Source: Agrocybe praecox (Eukaryota; Basidiomycota; Agaricomycetes; Agaricales; Agrocybaceae). Taken from it: a stretch of DNA of 64,000 nt. Position numbers and translations under genes: made by a program. Under the pieces are notes generated by a model, which saw nothing but the letters and a program-made list of their open reading frames with translations, had not been told where the DNA came from and did not search any database. Every line of letters begins with the position of its first letter. The first letter of the stretch is position 1. The DNA is taken from contig OZ024844.1 of NCBI GenBank assembly GCA_964017145.1, positions 2,790,001 through 2,854,000 on the forward strand, given 5' to 3'. Shown piece after piece: positions 11,765 to 23,700 of this stretch.

Positions 11765-13202
11765 ATGGAACTGCGTACACTGTTCCAATGTAGGCACGTT
11801 TGCCTCTCCATATTCCTCGCACTGCTACTTCCTTCCATATCCTTTCAAAATGCAACCCTTGACAGACGGGAACTGCCACCTCTATCTTCTGACAACATAT
11901 CCAAGCTACTCGCAGTCTCCGATCCTCTCAAGAACTTGGATCCTTCAAACCCAGCTTCTCATCTAGCAAAAATTCTGATACCTAGACCTCGTACGACGCT
12001 TTCTCTTTCTCAGAATTTATCCCGTAATGAATGTCTTCTCCTAGCTGACACCGATAATAACACTCTCGTTCGAAATTATATCGTCTCGACACTCAAATCA
12101 CTTAAGTGGCATGTAGAACTTGATGAGTTCACCGACAAGACACCAGTAGGGACGAAGCGATTTGCAAATATCATTGCTACCAAGGATCCCACCGCCTCCC
12201 GCCGCGTTGTGCTCTCTGCTCATTTTGACAGCAAATATTTCCCCCATTTCCCCGCAAACCAAGTGAGGTCTTATATGTAGTTGTTCGCTCAATTTCCCTC
12301 ACCATGACATAATTAGTTTCTAGGTGCTACCGACTCTGCCGCACCCTGTGCAATGATGCTCGACTTGGCAGAGACACTCAATCCTCTTCTAGACAAAAGA
12401 AAAGAGCGCTTAGAGGATGGTCTTGATGAAGAAGACGATGATATGGCGGATACCACCCTTCAGCTTGTCTTTTTCGACGGTGAAGAGGCTTTTATTGATT
12501 GGACTAGTACAGATTCCATCTATGGTGCAAGGTTCGTGCTTTCTTTCCGTACCTTATCATTAAACTTCTGTAACAATAATGCAGGCATCTTGCTCAAAAG
12601 TGGGACACGACTTATGTTCTCCCCAATCAGAGGCGGCGATTGTTAAACATGCAAACGACTGAGCTCGATGGAATTGAACACTTGATTCTCCTCGACCTTC
12701 TGGGCGCAGCCGACCCATCAATCCGCTCATACTTTCTGGACACCGCGTGGTTATTCGACTCTTTGGTCTCTGTGGAACGCAGGCTAGGAGATGCTGGCGC
12801 CTTCTCGTACGGAAACGAGAAAGGTATGGCTCCTGGAAAATGGAAGAGTTGGTTCCTTCCTAGGGTCACTAGCCAATACAACGGACATGTCGGCGACGAC
12901 CATGTTCCCTTCTTAGAAAGAGGTGTCAGCGTCCTCCACCTCATAGCAGAACCCTTCCCTCACGTCTGGCATACAATAAAGGCGCGTATTTTCTGATACA
13001 TTACTCACATACCATGTTGAACCTTCAACAGGATGATGCGTCTGCCTTGGATGCGCCTACACTTCGGAGATGGAATCTGATGCTGCGGGTTTTTATGTCT
13101 GAATACCTCAATTTACAGACAGACGATTTTATTTCAAGATCTGAATCATCGAACTCTGTTCGACGATCGGATTCAGAGCTCGTGAGCATTAGCCTTTCAT
13201 GA
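11765..13202 (+). CDS. Glutaminyl-peptide cyclotransferase (M28-family glutaminyl cyclase)
   Basis: Glutaminyl cyclases convert N-terminal Gln to pyroglutamate on secreted peptides, using one zinc ion in an M28 aminopeptidase fold. Exons: 11765-12262, 12317-12531, 12585-12981 and 13032-13202. The N-terminus has a hydrophobic core ([18 protein letters not shown]), a signal peptide or signal anchor, so the enzyme acts in the secretory pathway. Family landmarks are present: [23 protein letters not shown] carrying the zinc Asp; FFDGEEAF with the zinc and catalytic Glu pair; LLDLLGA; and PHVWHTI with the zinc His. The last intron (12982-13031) appears to have a GC donor: only AAG|GCGCGT joins in frame to GATGATGCG. 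The ATG at 11765 starts the hydrophobic leader; the same frame is open upstream but overlaps the TRS23 exons. Confidence 0.9.
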
Positions 13203-13538
13203 AATCGATGCATGCGGTTGCTGAGAGTTTGTCGATGACTTTCTACCTTAGTAGCTGCATTGAATGTATTTTTATTTGTGATAGAACTTGCATATTTATT
13301 TGTATATCTATGGAGTGACAACGGTCAACCGCGCACTAAGCGAGTCTCATTGCACCCTCATTGTCCATAAATAAATTGGTTAAGGGCCGGTTTGTTCGCG
13401 CGTTTCGGGTAAATTTCAATGAATGTTATCATATCTGCTTTGAGCTACACTGTATTGGCTGTATTGTCACATTCTGCTTGTCGCACTGCTTTGTTTTGAT
13501 TACCCTTTCTCTGAAAACCCGTCTCATTAACCTTCATC
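13203..13538. other. Intergenic region between cyclase and MYND gene
   Basis: This 336 bp stretch holds the 3' UTR of the cyclase and the promoter of the MYND-finger gene. I see no exon or repeat in it. Confidence 0.6.
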
Positions 13539-14767
13539 ATGCCTAAACGACAGCCTCACTACTCTATCTTCTCTCCTCCAAGCTTATCCATGTCAGAGCT
13601 GGTCAAAACGACCCTGGATCACGATTCGACTGACTTTCTGATTGATAAATGGCTGGAACACCACAACACCGGGCACGATGCCTACCACGAATGGTTTATG
13701 GATGTTCGAGAAAGAAAAAATGCACATTGTAGAAGGCAGATCATTGCATGGAATAAGGGGGTCTTTGCACCAGAAAATGTCTTTTGTCGAACAGTTGATA
13801 CTGGACGTTTAATTCCTCTGGACCGAACTTGGACTACACATGTTTACCACCACCATTCGATGCAGGAAAGACGGCGATCGATGATGCCTGTAGTACTAAC
13901 TATGGTAAGTCAACTATTTTGCGGATCGTGTCATTATTGATGTTTAATCCTCCGATGCAGCTACCCGAACTGATGCTTCTACGCGGCATGCATGACACTG
14001 GGTGCGATGAGATATACATCATAGTTACGGATCTCAAACGACAAGAAATGGACGACGTATCGGAATACTTTAAGCTAGTGTGCAAGTATTGCTTCGGCCG
14101 CAGTTGCAAACCAAGTGTAGAACGGAGAATACAGCAAGAACGTATGTCTCGCCCATCAGATATATTTGAACTCTCTTACTCCTTGCTAAGCACTGAATAT
14201 TCTCGCTCAGACACGCGGTTAACCCATACCCTACTTAACCAACACCGTACCCCATGCTTCCCTCAGATTGATCTTGCCGTGCGGGCAATTCTGTACGAAA
14301 AACGCCCACGCTTCCTTGTTCTCTTTTCGTACCAGACGACATCGTATTCACAAATTTTCTTTACCGACCCCTTATATGTCCCTGATGAAGACATCTTTTA
14401 CGACTACCCAACAGGTTGCCCAAGTCCTTGCTGCACGGACGAATACGAGATGATACGGTTCCCCAGAAGAGGCGTCGAGACAGCATCTATCCTCCAAATT
14501 AAGACAAAAACCAGACGAAAAGGGGTCAAGGCCAGAGACATGTGCAACTGGATTGATTGTGATGTTTGTTTCGGAGAGTTTCCATCTCAATCCATGAGCG
14601 CAAGTGGAAGCTCGCACGGATCTGAAATGAGCGTAGAGTCACAGCCTCATGAGGAACCGAAGAACTTGGGTCGGGTTTGTAGCAAGTGCAAACTTGTGAA
14701 ATATTGTTCACCTGAACATCAGAAGAATGATTGGGAGGAACACAAACGCGTTTGTGTTCGAGTCTAG
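13539..14767 (+). CDS. MYND zinc-finger protein (Agaricomycete type), reading frame uncertain in exon 1
   Basis: The function is unknown; MYND fingers mediate protein contacts. A model in phase is 13539-13904, 13961-14141 and 14211-14767. The body has conserved-looking segments, PELMLLRGMHDTGCDEIYII, FPQIDLAVRAILYEKRPRFL, FFTDPLYVPDEDIFYDYPTG and CCTDEYEMIRFPRRGVETAS, and then the finger CDVCFGEF ... CSKCKLVKYCSPEHQKNDW ... HKRVC. The usual fifth Cys of MYND is His (SPEH), which can still bind zinc. In exon 1 the frame that splices correctly reads poorly after IPLDRTW (HVYHHHSMQERRR), while the +2 frame reads CLPPPFDAGKTAIDDACSTN. That peptide looks more like real protein, which suggests a small indel. 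An internal Met at 13590 is an alternative start. Confidence 0.7.
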
Positions 14768-15096
14768 GGATGCCACTGGGTCTTCTTCCTCTAGTCGTTG
14801 TTTCATGTTGGTTTCCTTTTTATCGTCTATTTCATGCCGGTGTTGTATTTCATTTGTACAATTCTTTTACGTCCGCATTCTTGGATTTTCATACTTTATT
14901 ACTTATTCTACTACCTGGTGTATATTTATTTCACATGGACGCAGCATGAATAAAGGATGATAGCACGATCTGGCGGCTGCGGGTGAAAGGGCCGAACCTG
15001 CGGTACCATGATGACATCATTGTCGCATACTGGTCATCTGTGAATTTAATCCAAAGTGCTTACTCAGTACTCAGTGCACAACGCTCCCTCCACACA
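14768..15096. other. Intergenic region between MYND gene and NAXE
   Basis: These 329 bp hold a 3' UTR and the NAXE promoter. A short direct repeat, TACTCAG twice in TACTCAGTACTCAGTGC, lies just upstream of the NAXE start. Nothing else was seen. Confidence 0.5.
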
Positions 15097-16245
15097 ATGA
15101 TTCGTTATCTATCTGCACGACTTGCTCAACAAGTGAGATGATATGCTTGTGTATCGAAAAGCGGTCTAAATCTCACGAATCGCGATTAGATCGATGAAGA
15201 GCTCATGAGTACCGCTGGGGCATTCAGCCTTGACCAGGTTTGTTTTTGGCGCAGTGTCATAAATTTACATGTAAAATGGATGTTCTCTGCATAACCCAAT
15301 TCTCGCATATGTAACAGTTGATGGAACTGGCCGGTCTGGCGTGCGCACAATCACTGGCAACGGTTTATCGCAAAGACGTTTATCCACGAGTATTGGTTTG
15401 CTGTGGTCCTGGAAATCAGGGTGAGCACGAAAATGTCACGAAATGGGAAATATCACTAACTTTCATCAGGGGGCGATGGGCTCGTTGCTGCACGCCATCT
15501 CGGTACATTCTGTTTTCCCTACAAAATGAAGTCTAACAAGGCTCCATAGGCATGTTTGGCTACCAACCTATCATATATATGCCAAAGGTAACCTTGCCTA
15601 TTTCGCATTCAAAACTGCATTGAAACCCTCAAAAGCCTGGTTCCAAAGACATATATCAAGTATGTCACGATCCAAAAAAAACAGCGTTCCGTTCTTAACC
15701 ACAAATATCACATTACAGCGTCTTCAGAAACAATGCATTAACATGGATATACCTGTCGTACCCCCGTCTAACGATGTCGAGCTGCTCCGTCAAGCGCTGA
15801 AGCAAAGTGACGTTATACTGGACGCAATCTTCGGGTTTTCATTTAAGCCACCCATTCGTGCACCTTTTGATAACGTTCTTCGCTTGCTCAACGAGTCGCG
15901 CTTACCTATTGTGTCTGTCGATATACCATCTGGTTGGGATGTTGAAAAGGGCAATGACGCTGGAATAGGGCTAAAACCGAACGTCCTAATCAGCTTGACG
16001 GCACCCAAAGAAGGTGTAAGAGATTTCACAGGACGGCACTTTTTGGGCGGGCGGTTTGTTCCCAAGTAAGCAACCCAATATATGCATATATCTTTGACGT
16101 CGTGATTGATTTGATGAAATTGCACTCCAGATATCTGGAAGAAAGACACGAGTTGCACCTCCCACCTTACGATGGTTTTGAGCAAATAGTGGAACTAGTA
16201 TCCGATAAACATCAATCTGGGTCGTCGCTGGAAGCATCGTCGTGA
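15097..16245 (+). CDS. NAXE: NAD(P)H-hydrate epimerase (YjeF N-terminal family)
   Basis: This enzyme epimerises damaged R-NAD(P)HX to the S form so that the partner dehydratase can repair it. Exons, all in phase: 15097-15132, 15190-15237, 15318-15420, 15470-15502, 15550-15587, 15636-15659, 15719-16065 and 16131-16245. The protein starts MIRYLSARLAQQIDEELMST, then LMELAGLACAQSLA. The YjeF_N core motifs follow: [87 protein letters not shown], ending with GRFVPKYLEERHEL. The length, about 250 residues, is typical of a stand-alone epimerase without the ADP/ATP-dependent dehydratase half. Four exons are below 50 nt, the smallest being 24 nt. There is no clear mitochondrial leader in this model. 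Confidence 0.93.
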
Positions 16246-16359
16246 ATACCGGGCGAACTATGCTCTGTCTTACGATTCGAGTTGAAATGCATAAATAACG
16301 CTTGTATAATTTACTAAACGTGACGAACACGAATTGACAACATCATGCGTCTACAGAAA

Positions 16360-17405
16360 TCAAACACGAAGCAAACCCTTGATATGTTTGATCAGTTCAG
16401 CTGCGTCCACGGCTTCCTGATATGCAATCTTAGATTCCAGTTTCATAGCAGATTTAAAAAAATGAAGATCTGACCTTTTCATCTTGTTTCGCCTTCTCCA
16501 GTTGGGATCTAGCATTTCTGGAGAATTTTTTCAATGCTTCTTGACGCGCAGGGACACTGCCCTTCACTGTGAAAAATAAGCGATTTGTTTTCGATGTTAT
16601 ACGACTGCTAGAAAAAAGAATAATACGCGTCGCTCCCGCTGCATTGACTATTGTCGAACGTCGGCTTCCCGAATCTCGCAGTAGAAGTGTGTAAGTTTCT
16701 TGAAATCGGTCAAAAAATTCCTATCCAAAGCAGTCGTGGCATATTGAGCATCTGATTGCGAGGAAGGCTAGAAAAAATACCTGATGGCCAAGCATAGGAA
16801 GATGACAATCCGCATAGTATTTATCAAACCCTTTTTCTTGACTACGCATGTCGTCCAATGTTGTCTGTAGAGATTCTCTGCCATTCATAGTTAACCTGGT
16901 CAATATGAGCGACCTTGAAAGAATGAAGGCCCATACAAGAGGTTAGTGCCTGAGGTAACGATATCCTTCGCGTTTTGGCGGGCCTCAGTGTATAGATTTT
17001 TCTTGTTATTTTGGAAAGCGGCGAGCTTCTTATTCGGCTTTGAAGGCTTTTTTACTGCTACCTAGTTAGTGCCAGAAAAGTGGATTAGATTTGGATTAAT
17101 TGAAGAGCATACCGAGAGTCTCTCTGATAGATTTCAAGATATTCTCACTTTGCCAAGAAAGACGTTGACGTTAGTGGCTTTGGACATATTGTAACGAGAA
17201 TTAACAACTTGTCCTCGTTCTCATCCTTATTCCATTCACCATCGCTGTCGAGGTCGTTGCTGAGTTCGGGTACTTTGTCTTCCTTACGAGATCGCTTTCT
17301 AAGCCCAGAAAGAACTATTTTTCAGATGGTAGAGTGTCATCGATGTTAAAAGATCCAACAGAGGATTGGTGTGCTCCCGGTGAACATACCGGGACTTTTA
17401 GCCAT
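16360..17405 (-). CDS. Unrecognised Lys-rich coiled-coil protein
   Basis: I do not recognise the family. A model of about 230 residues can be read from the ATG at 17405: a 16 nt first exon (17390-17405), then VLSGLRKRSRKEDKVPELSN and a short acidic patch, NENILKSIRETLG, VKKPSKPNKKLAAFQNNKKN, LYTEARQNAKDIVTSGTNLL, ESLQTTLDDMRSQEKGFDKY, EFFDRFQETYTLLLRDS, VPARQEALKKFSRNARSQLE and IAYQEAVDAAELIKHIKGLL, ending in RV. Charged heptad-like stretches suggest coiled coils, and the basic N-terminus could be a nuclear signal. One intron carries a perfect ACTAAC branch site. The gene is divergent from STT4, with 301 bp between starts. Low confidence applies to individual exon borders; the reading frame is consistent from end to end. 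Confidence 0.5.
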
Positions 17406-17706
17406 TTCACTCGTAACAATGTACGGATAACTTGAGGATAGTGATAATCCGAGGTTTATTTCAGAGATTGGCACAGCACACACTTTTTGGGGAGGCAGAG
17501 TGAGTTCTCAGTTAAGTCGCGTTTAAGTCGCGTTCCGAAGGGTGGAGTCTGGACGTGACGGACTGAGTCACGCTCATCAATGACGAAGTTACACTACTAG
17601 ACGCTAACGGTTAAATCTATCTAATACTTATCAACAATAACTAAGGGGAAGTTGTTGCAACTCCGCGCGGCCATAACCCAAGAAATATTGGCCTTCTATC
17701 TAATAG
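17406..17706. promoter_or_regulatory. Divergent promoter between unknown coiled-coil gene and STT4, with an 11-bp tandem repeat
   Basis: The region holds a perfect 11-bp tandem duplication (TTAAGTCGCGT at 17512-17522 and 17523-17533). On the reverse strand each copy carries ACGCGAC, resembling the ACGCG core of MBF sites. A TGAGTCA (bZIP/Gcn4-type) site lies at 17564-17570. These are motif matches without functional support. Confidence 0.35.
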
Positions 17707-20700
17707 ATGGACTGGTAAGCAACTTTTAACACCCCTTGAAATGTTCCTAACTCTGCCCTACAGCCTTGAGTTAAATATTCACCAGAGAATCTTGTCCGAT
17801 ATTGCATCCAACGATGGAAGCACTTTCGGACAACATCTTCTTTCCAGCCGAGTCCAAACTCGTGCAGACGTTATGATGAAGAAACAGGAAACCGAGGAAA
17901 TTGTTGACGATGTAAATCCTGGAGAACGGTTTGAGCGCGTTTACATGGTGTGCATCCTTGTTATTTCACAAGCTCCTTGCTCAAACCGTTCATAATAGTC
18001 CGCGACACGAGCCCAATGTAACATTGCATTCGGTGACATGGTGGTGAACTTTCCGGAGTCATGCAATAATGGTGCTGTCAACACTATACTGCCGACTTTA
18101 ATTGACATTTTAAGGGACATACCAAATATCGATTATGACAAATCTCTCTCCTGGATAGGTACTGAATATGCAGTGACCTGTCAACTCTATTGACTGACTT
18201 ATTTACTTAGATTGGGCTCTTCCGGACCAACTTGTCTTTTCCACAATCTCTGCTTTGTTGCGCCTGTCGAATGAGCACGCCAGTTACCGAGAGCAAGCAA
18301 CCTCAGCCATATTCTTTTTTGTGTCTCAAACCGTTCAAAAAATATCAATTAGCTCCTGTACGTGGCTTACTCTGCTTTGGTGATTGCCACTGAGATTGTT
18401 TAAGCTTTGGACGTTCTTACCCAGCTCATGCCGGCTTTACATGGCTTCTATCGTGCAATCAGCTCAACTTCTTATTGCTGGACAATTTCTCAATGGGAAA
18501 CACTTACTTTGCATCTCAAGGCTCTGTGCTCGTCTAGAATCATTGAACGACTCAATCATTTACTAATCGATATCATTCAAAAGGAAAGCGACGACTCGGA
18601 GAACCTCCATCTTGTCAAGACATTTGTCACACGTTATGTTACGCAAGGCCGACCTTTAAGTGGTCATTTCATGGTGTGCTGTGTTTTAGAGACCGAGTGG
18701 ACTGTCCTTGCGCAAGTTTTAGCACCCCCCACAACAACAAGAAATCCGGTCGTGGAAGCTGCGGCAGCCAATAAAGCCTGGCTCTCACTGACTAGGAATG
18801 CAATACCCGTACTCGACATTATAAACGAGGAGGTAAAGAACGCACTGAAAGACACCATAAAATATTCTCTCCAGTGTTTTACCGACCTTCTTGTGCAAAT
18901 TGAAGAAATGGAATCTGAGCCTGCAATCGATACGTGCACCTGGGAAACCATGTCCGAGAGCTTAGTACGCCTATTTTAAGTGGTACCACTACACTTGGAC
19001 TAACTTCCGATCGACCAGAAACTTGCATCAATTTGCTGTTTAGCGCTGAATGATCTCGACCAGCATTTGTACAGTCGCATCCTTCTTCTGCTGAGTAACG
19101 AATCTCCTATTTCCGATAATCTTGTCCAAGAGGCAGCTTTGAAGGCCACAACTGTCCTTGTGCGAAGGTATTCATTTCCCCCATCTCTGCATATTTTTGA
19201 AAGATTTACAATGGCTTCAGATTCCCAGAAATTGCCCCAAATTTGGTTTTCCACTTGAGGCGTTTTGTTACCTCTCCTTTGCCATTATTTGAATTTGGAT
19301 TCCACTCTGAGAATCGTGCCCCTCCACCTCTATCTGCTGCTGCGAAGTGCTTGGCACTTTGCATCAAGGTAAGCATACCGATTCAATTATAAATTTACAT
19401 CCTAAAATACTATTCAGCTGGCTCCTGGAGATGATCTCATAATGTCAAATATGTATTCTTTGCTAAATTACATTGCGGCTACCAGCAAGGACATCCATGA
19501 ATCTAGCAGCGTTTATACCCACGGACAAGGTCCTCTTTCGTATAGTCGTGGGCATCCGCATTCCCTCGAATCCGGTCTTCATGGCCTCTCCGAAGATGAG
19601 AAGAGACTGGTCGGAATCAGTACGATATCCGCAGTGACCCGACTTGCCCTTGAGTTCAAGATGGAAGAGGTTTGCATTTCAAATACTACCGGAACAGACC
19701 AGGAGCTCATTCCTAATAGGTTACCCGACTTACAATCTCTATGCTCTTGCAACGACTCCCGTCAGCTGAACCGACCGTGGAGGCTGCTATAGCATACAAC
19801 CTCGTCGATCTGGCTTTGACCGCCCCAGCTGGAGCATTTATCGACATAATCAAAGCGTTTTCTGCTATCAATCGCTCTGCCAATCCTGACGATCCGCGCT
19901 TTTCCAATAACATGGTATTTACCATTTGCGTCCAACAATGCTTTTTATTAATATTTTCCAGGTGCTAGCCGCGCAGACACGCTTGGCGCAAGACCTACAT
20001 CAACGACCAGAGCTGTATGAAACCTATCTAGTGGAACTATTGACTTTATTTGCCGACAAAGGTGTAGCCATTCAAAATCTCAAGATCACCGACCATCGTG
20101 TCAAGGTAAGTAGAGACTTCTGATAACAATGGGTGACTACTGAACCCATAATCCAGATTGATGACATGATTGAACAACTTGCCTCTCTCCTTCTTCCCAT
20201 TGACGCATTGTTGGCTCACCGGGACTTCAATCGTAGTGAAGACCCTTCGCCGGAAATTCTGACATTGTTTAGGAACACCTGGTTTTTGTGCATTCTTTTT
20301 GGTTTCACCACAGAAAATCAGGCAGAGGCAACAGCTATGGACTGGCTTAAACCTGCTTTAGCGCGAATTGCTCTGAAGACGCCTTCCATGGTTGTTGAGG
20401 AGTCCCATGACGCCGTAGCGAGTGACGTTGAATATAACTCTGTAATTCGCCAAGAATATGCGAGCACTGTGGGCCCTTTCCATCTTGCTGATATTTCCAA
20501 ATCTCACATACAAATTTCAAGGTCATATCTTCTCATAGAAGCTTACTAACGAGCTATCTATCGTCTCGTCCCAACGATATCCGCTACCTTTCATCTGGGC
20601 AGGTCATTTTTATATTGACGCTACACGACATTGAAAGCATGCGGTCGGCCGCTGGATATCCCTCGTCTTTGGTTCCATACTTTATCAATGACAGTCTGAA

Positions 20701-23700
20701 TATCCATCCCGGCTTGAGTGCATGCATGGACTCTGTTGCAGAAAAGGTGGATTAAACGTCTAAAACATAAGCATATCTTCTCTATCTAACAATTTGCATA
20801 GGTCATCCGTGATAGTATTAATAACCTCAACGGCAAGGCTTCCCAACAAGCACTTCCAAGGCATCTTTCTTCTGAGCTATTGTCTTTGGTTGTTCTGAGC
20901 ACGCATCGAGTGGCCAAGGCCCGGGATATAGCCTTCAAATATCTGAATCGTCTCATTACTTCCTTCCCTTCCCTCATGTGCGATCCAACGTTGGTTTTTG
21001 CCATTCTTGAGGTTCTCACTCTTCTTCAACGATCCTGCGAGAACGAATACATCGACGAGGTTTGCATTTTCATTCCATTCCCCAGATTAAAGAGTGAACC
21101 TTTTCGCAGTATAATCCTACTCATGAGTTTTATTCGGATCGAACTGGCATTACCCTCCAACTTACCGACAGCTATCAAGTCCGTAATGAAATATATGGCC
21201 AGTTAAAACGCAGTGCGAACAATTGGTTTGAATTGGCTCTTGGACGCGCCCCGATGGAATTACAATCGACTTTACAGGTAAGCGCTCCATGTTCTCATCC
21301 CCGCGATCAATTTTACTTCAATTTTATAGAAATATCTGGCTTTAAACCAATCTTCCACCGGCCTCAACTCCGCCGAAATGGGAGCCTCGATGGCAGAACA
21401 GTTTGGAAAAGCTATAGGATCAGTTCGCCGACAACTTTGTGGGTGTATATTCAAAACAAAAGAGGATAATGATATGTTATCTAACGGCGTCCCTGATAGC
21501 TTCTTTGTCTTCGCTGTCTCATACAAAAATTGATGCAGCGAAAGTATTGTCAAGCCAAATTGCCATCAAGGGATATTATGCTGGAGAAGCAGCTGGAATC
21601 AGACTAGCCAACAGGGAATGTTTGTGTTGTTACTTTTTATCGTTTAGCTGTCGCTTATGAAGACATTTAGGTGTTGATAAGCTAGCTACTTTGCCTCCCC
21701 AATCTGCACCATCCACTGAAATCAGCGCACTGAAATCGAAGCTTTCGGACTCACTGGAAGAAATACGAAGTAAAAATAGCGCGTTAACTGTCCATGACTT
21801 GAGGCGTCTTCTTTTTCGTTGTGCCGCCACATTGATATCTCTGGAACAGGTCAGACTTAGATACTATCATTATTTGCTAGTCAACTAACAACAGAATAGA
21901 ATGATTACGATTTGTTGCACTACTTAGTTCAGCTTCCCTTTGGTGTTGGTACACCCTCAGCAATTGCTTCGGGTGTAGACGTATGGAGCTGGGTCATCGC
22001 CGAAAAGTCGGATGTTGAAGTGGCTTTGATGAGCGAGATCTTGTTTGCTTGGTCAGAGACCATTACACAACACAGAGGGATTTTTTCGAAATCACTTAAG
22101 TAGGTCTTTGGGGTAAATTCAACCAATATGTTCGTTAACAGACATTATCTAGTTATAAGGATCCTTTTTACAGTCCTACAAGCTACAGCCCAACCGACAA
22201 GGAAACGATTGACCGGGGCCTAGCACAAGCTCGACGAATGCTGACCCCACATGCGTTGGTTCTGCAAATGTTACTGAGCCGGCTTCAAGCTGCTCGATAC
22301 CACAAGCCTGGTGTCATGCTAATCATCCAACATCTAGTACTTCGGTCTGCAAGGGCATACAGAACACTAAGGTATTTTTCACCCCTTATATATGCAATTT
22401 ATTCTTGACCTGACCTGCCCTTCCAGTACTCATGCATTGTCTCGTGAAGTTCGTTTCTCGTTCCTCCTCTTTGCATTTGAAACTCTGAAGAGTTCACACT
22501 TGGATGGATATTGCGAGAATGCTCTGAGGGAGTCGGTTTATACAGCTGCATTGTCTTGGTTTGCTGTACGGCCTCAGTAAGTTTACTCAGTATGATTCAT
22601 AATACTCCCATACCAACCTTTTTCAAAGGTGGACATATGGTGCGAACCGAGTTCAAATTGATGCAGATATCAAGGTTTTGTCAGAATTCCTTGAGTATTT
22701 ATCAAGTGATACTGTCAGGGGACCCCCCATCATTTCAAGTCTTTCTAACCCCCGATCTACCTCTACATGTATGTGTTATTCTGTCTCTGCTGGGTTTGTG
22801 ATTATCATTCTTGTAGATTTTGCCGAGCGAATGCGAAGCCTCAATCTCCCTTTACGTCTCCTGACCGAGAACGAGATATTCAGGCTCTCGGTGTGGGGTA
22901 ATCCAACTAACGACGCCAGGAAGGGCGCCGATCTTGTGGGTAATACAGAACGCACTCTGCTTGATGTGAGTCAGCCATAACGCAAAGTATACTCTGGCTT
23001 ATTTTTGTAGCTATCGTGGGTTGCAATTGCACGCACTGTTTGGAGATTGGATCCAGCAATAGCCATTTATCTTACGGAACGCTTCAAAGTTTTGACTCTT
23101 CGCTATGAAGTAGGTAAACTTGTCCGATCGAGTACAGTCGATGCGCTCGACATACCCGAGGCATTACCTTTCCTCCTTGGCGATCGAATTGATCCCAATG
23201 CCCGTAGAGATTTGAAGGTAAATCGTATTCTACTTTCTGTGATATCTGTTTCTAATTGATGTTTTAGCACTTGTTGGTTTGGACACCTGTTCCTCCCATC
23301 ATCGCCAATACGTTCTTTGAACGCCGTTTCAATAGCGATCCATTGGTCTTGCAATATGCCCATCGGGTTCTAGCAGAGCATCCAGTGGAATTGACCTTTT
23401 TCTTTATACCACAAGTAGTCCAAGCTCTGCGTTATGATGATTTAGGTATTTCATGTGTTATTTTGTTAAATTTATCGCCATGCTTACGGACGAATGCAGG
23501 ATATGTGGCACGATTTATATTTGAGACTGCTAAGATTTCTCAATTATTTTGTCATCAAATTATTTGGAACATGAAGGCGAACTGTTTCAAGGATGACGCT
23601 GCTGAAGTTGTGCGTGATTTTGTTGATCGGTTAAATCCGCCATTGACACCGGTTCTTGCAGGAGGATCCTATGAAACCTGTGCTCGACGCGATGACGGAC

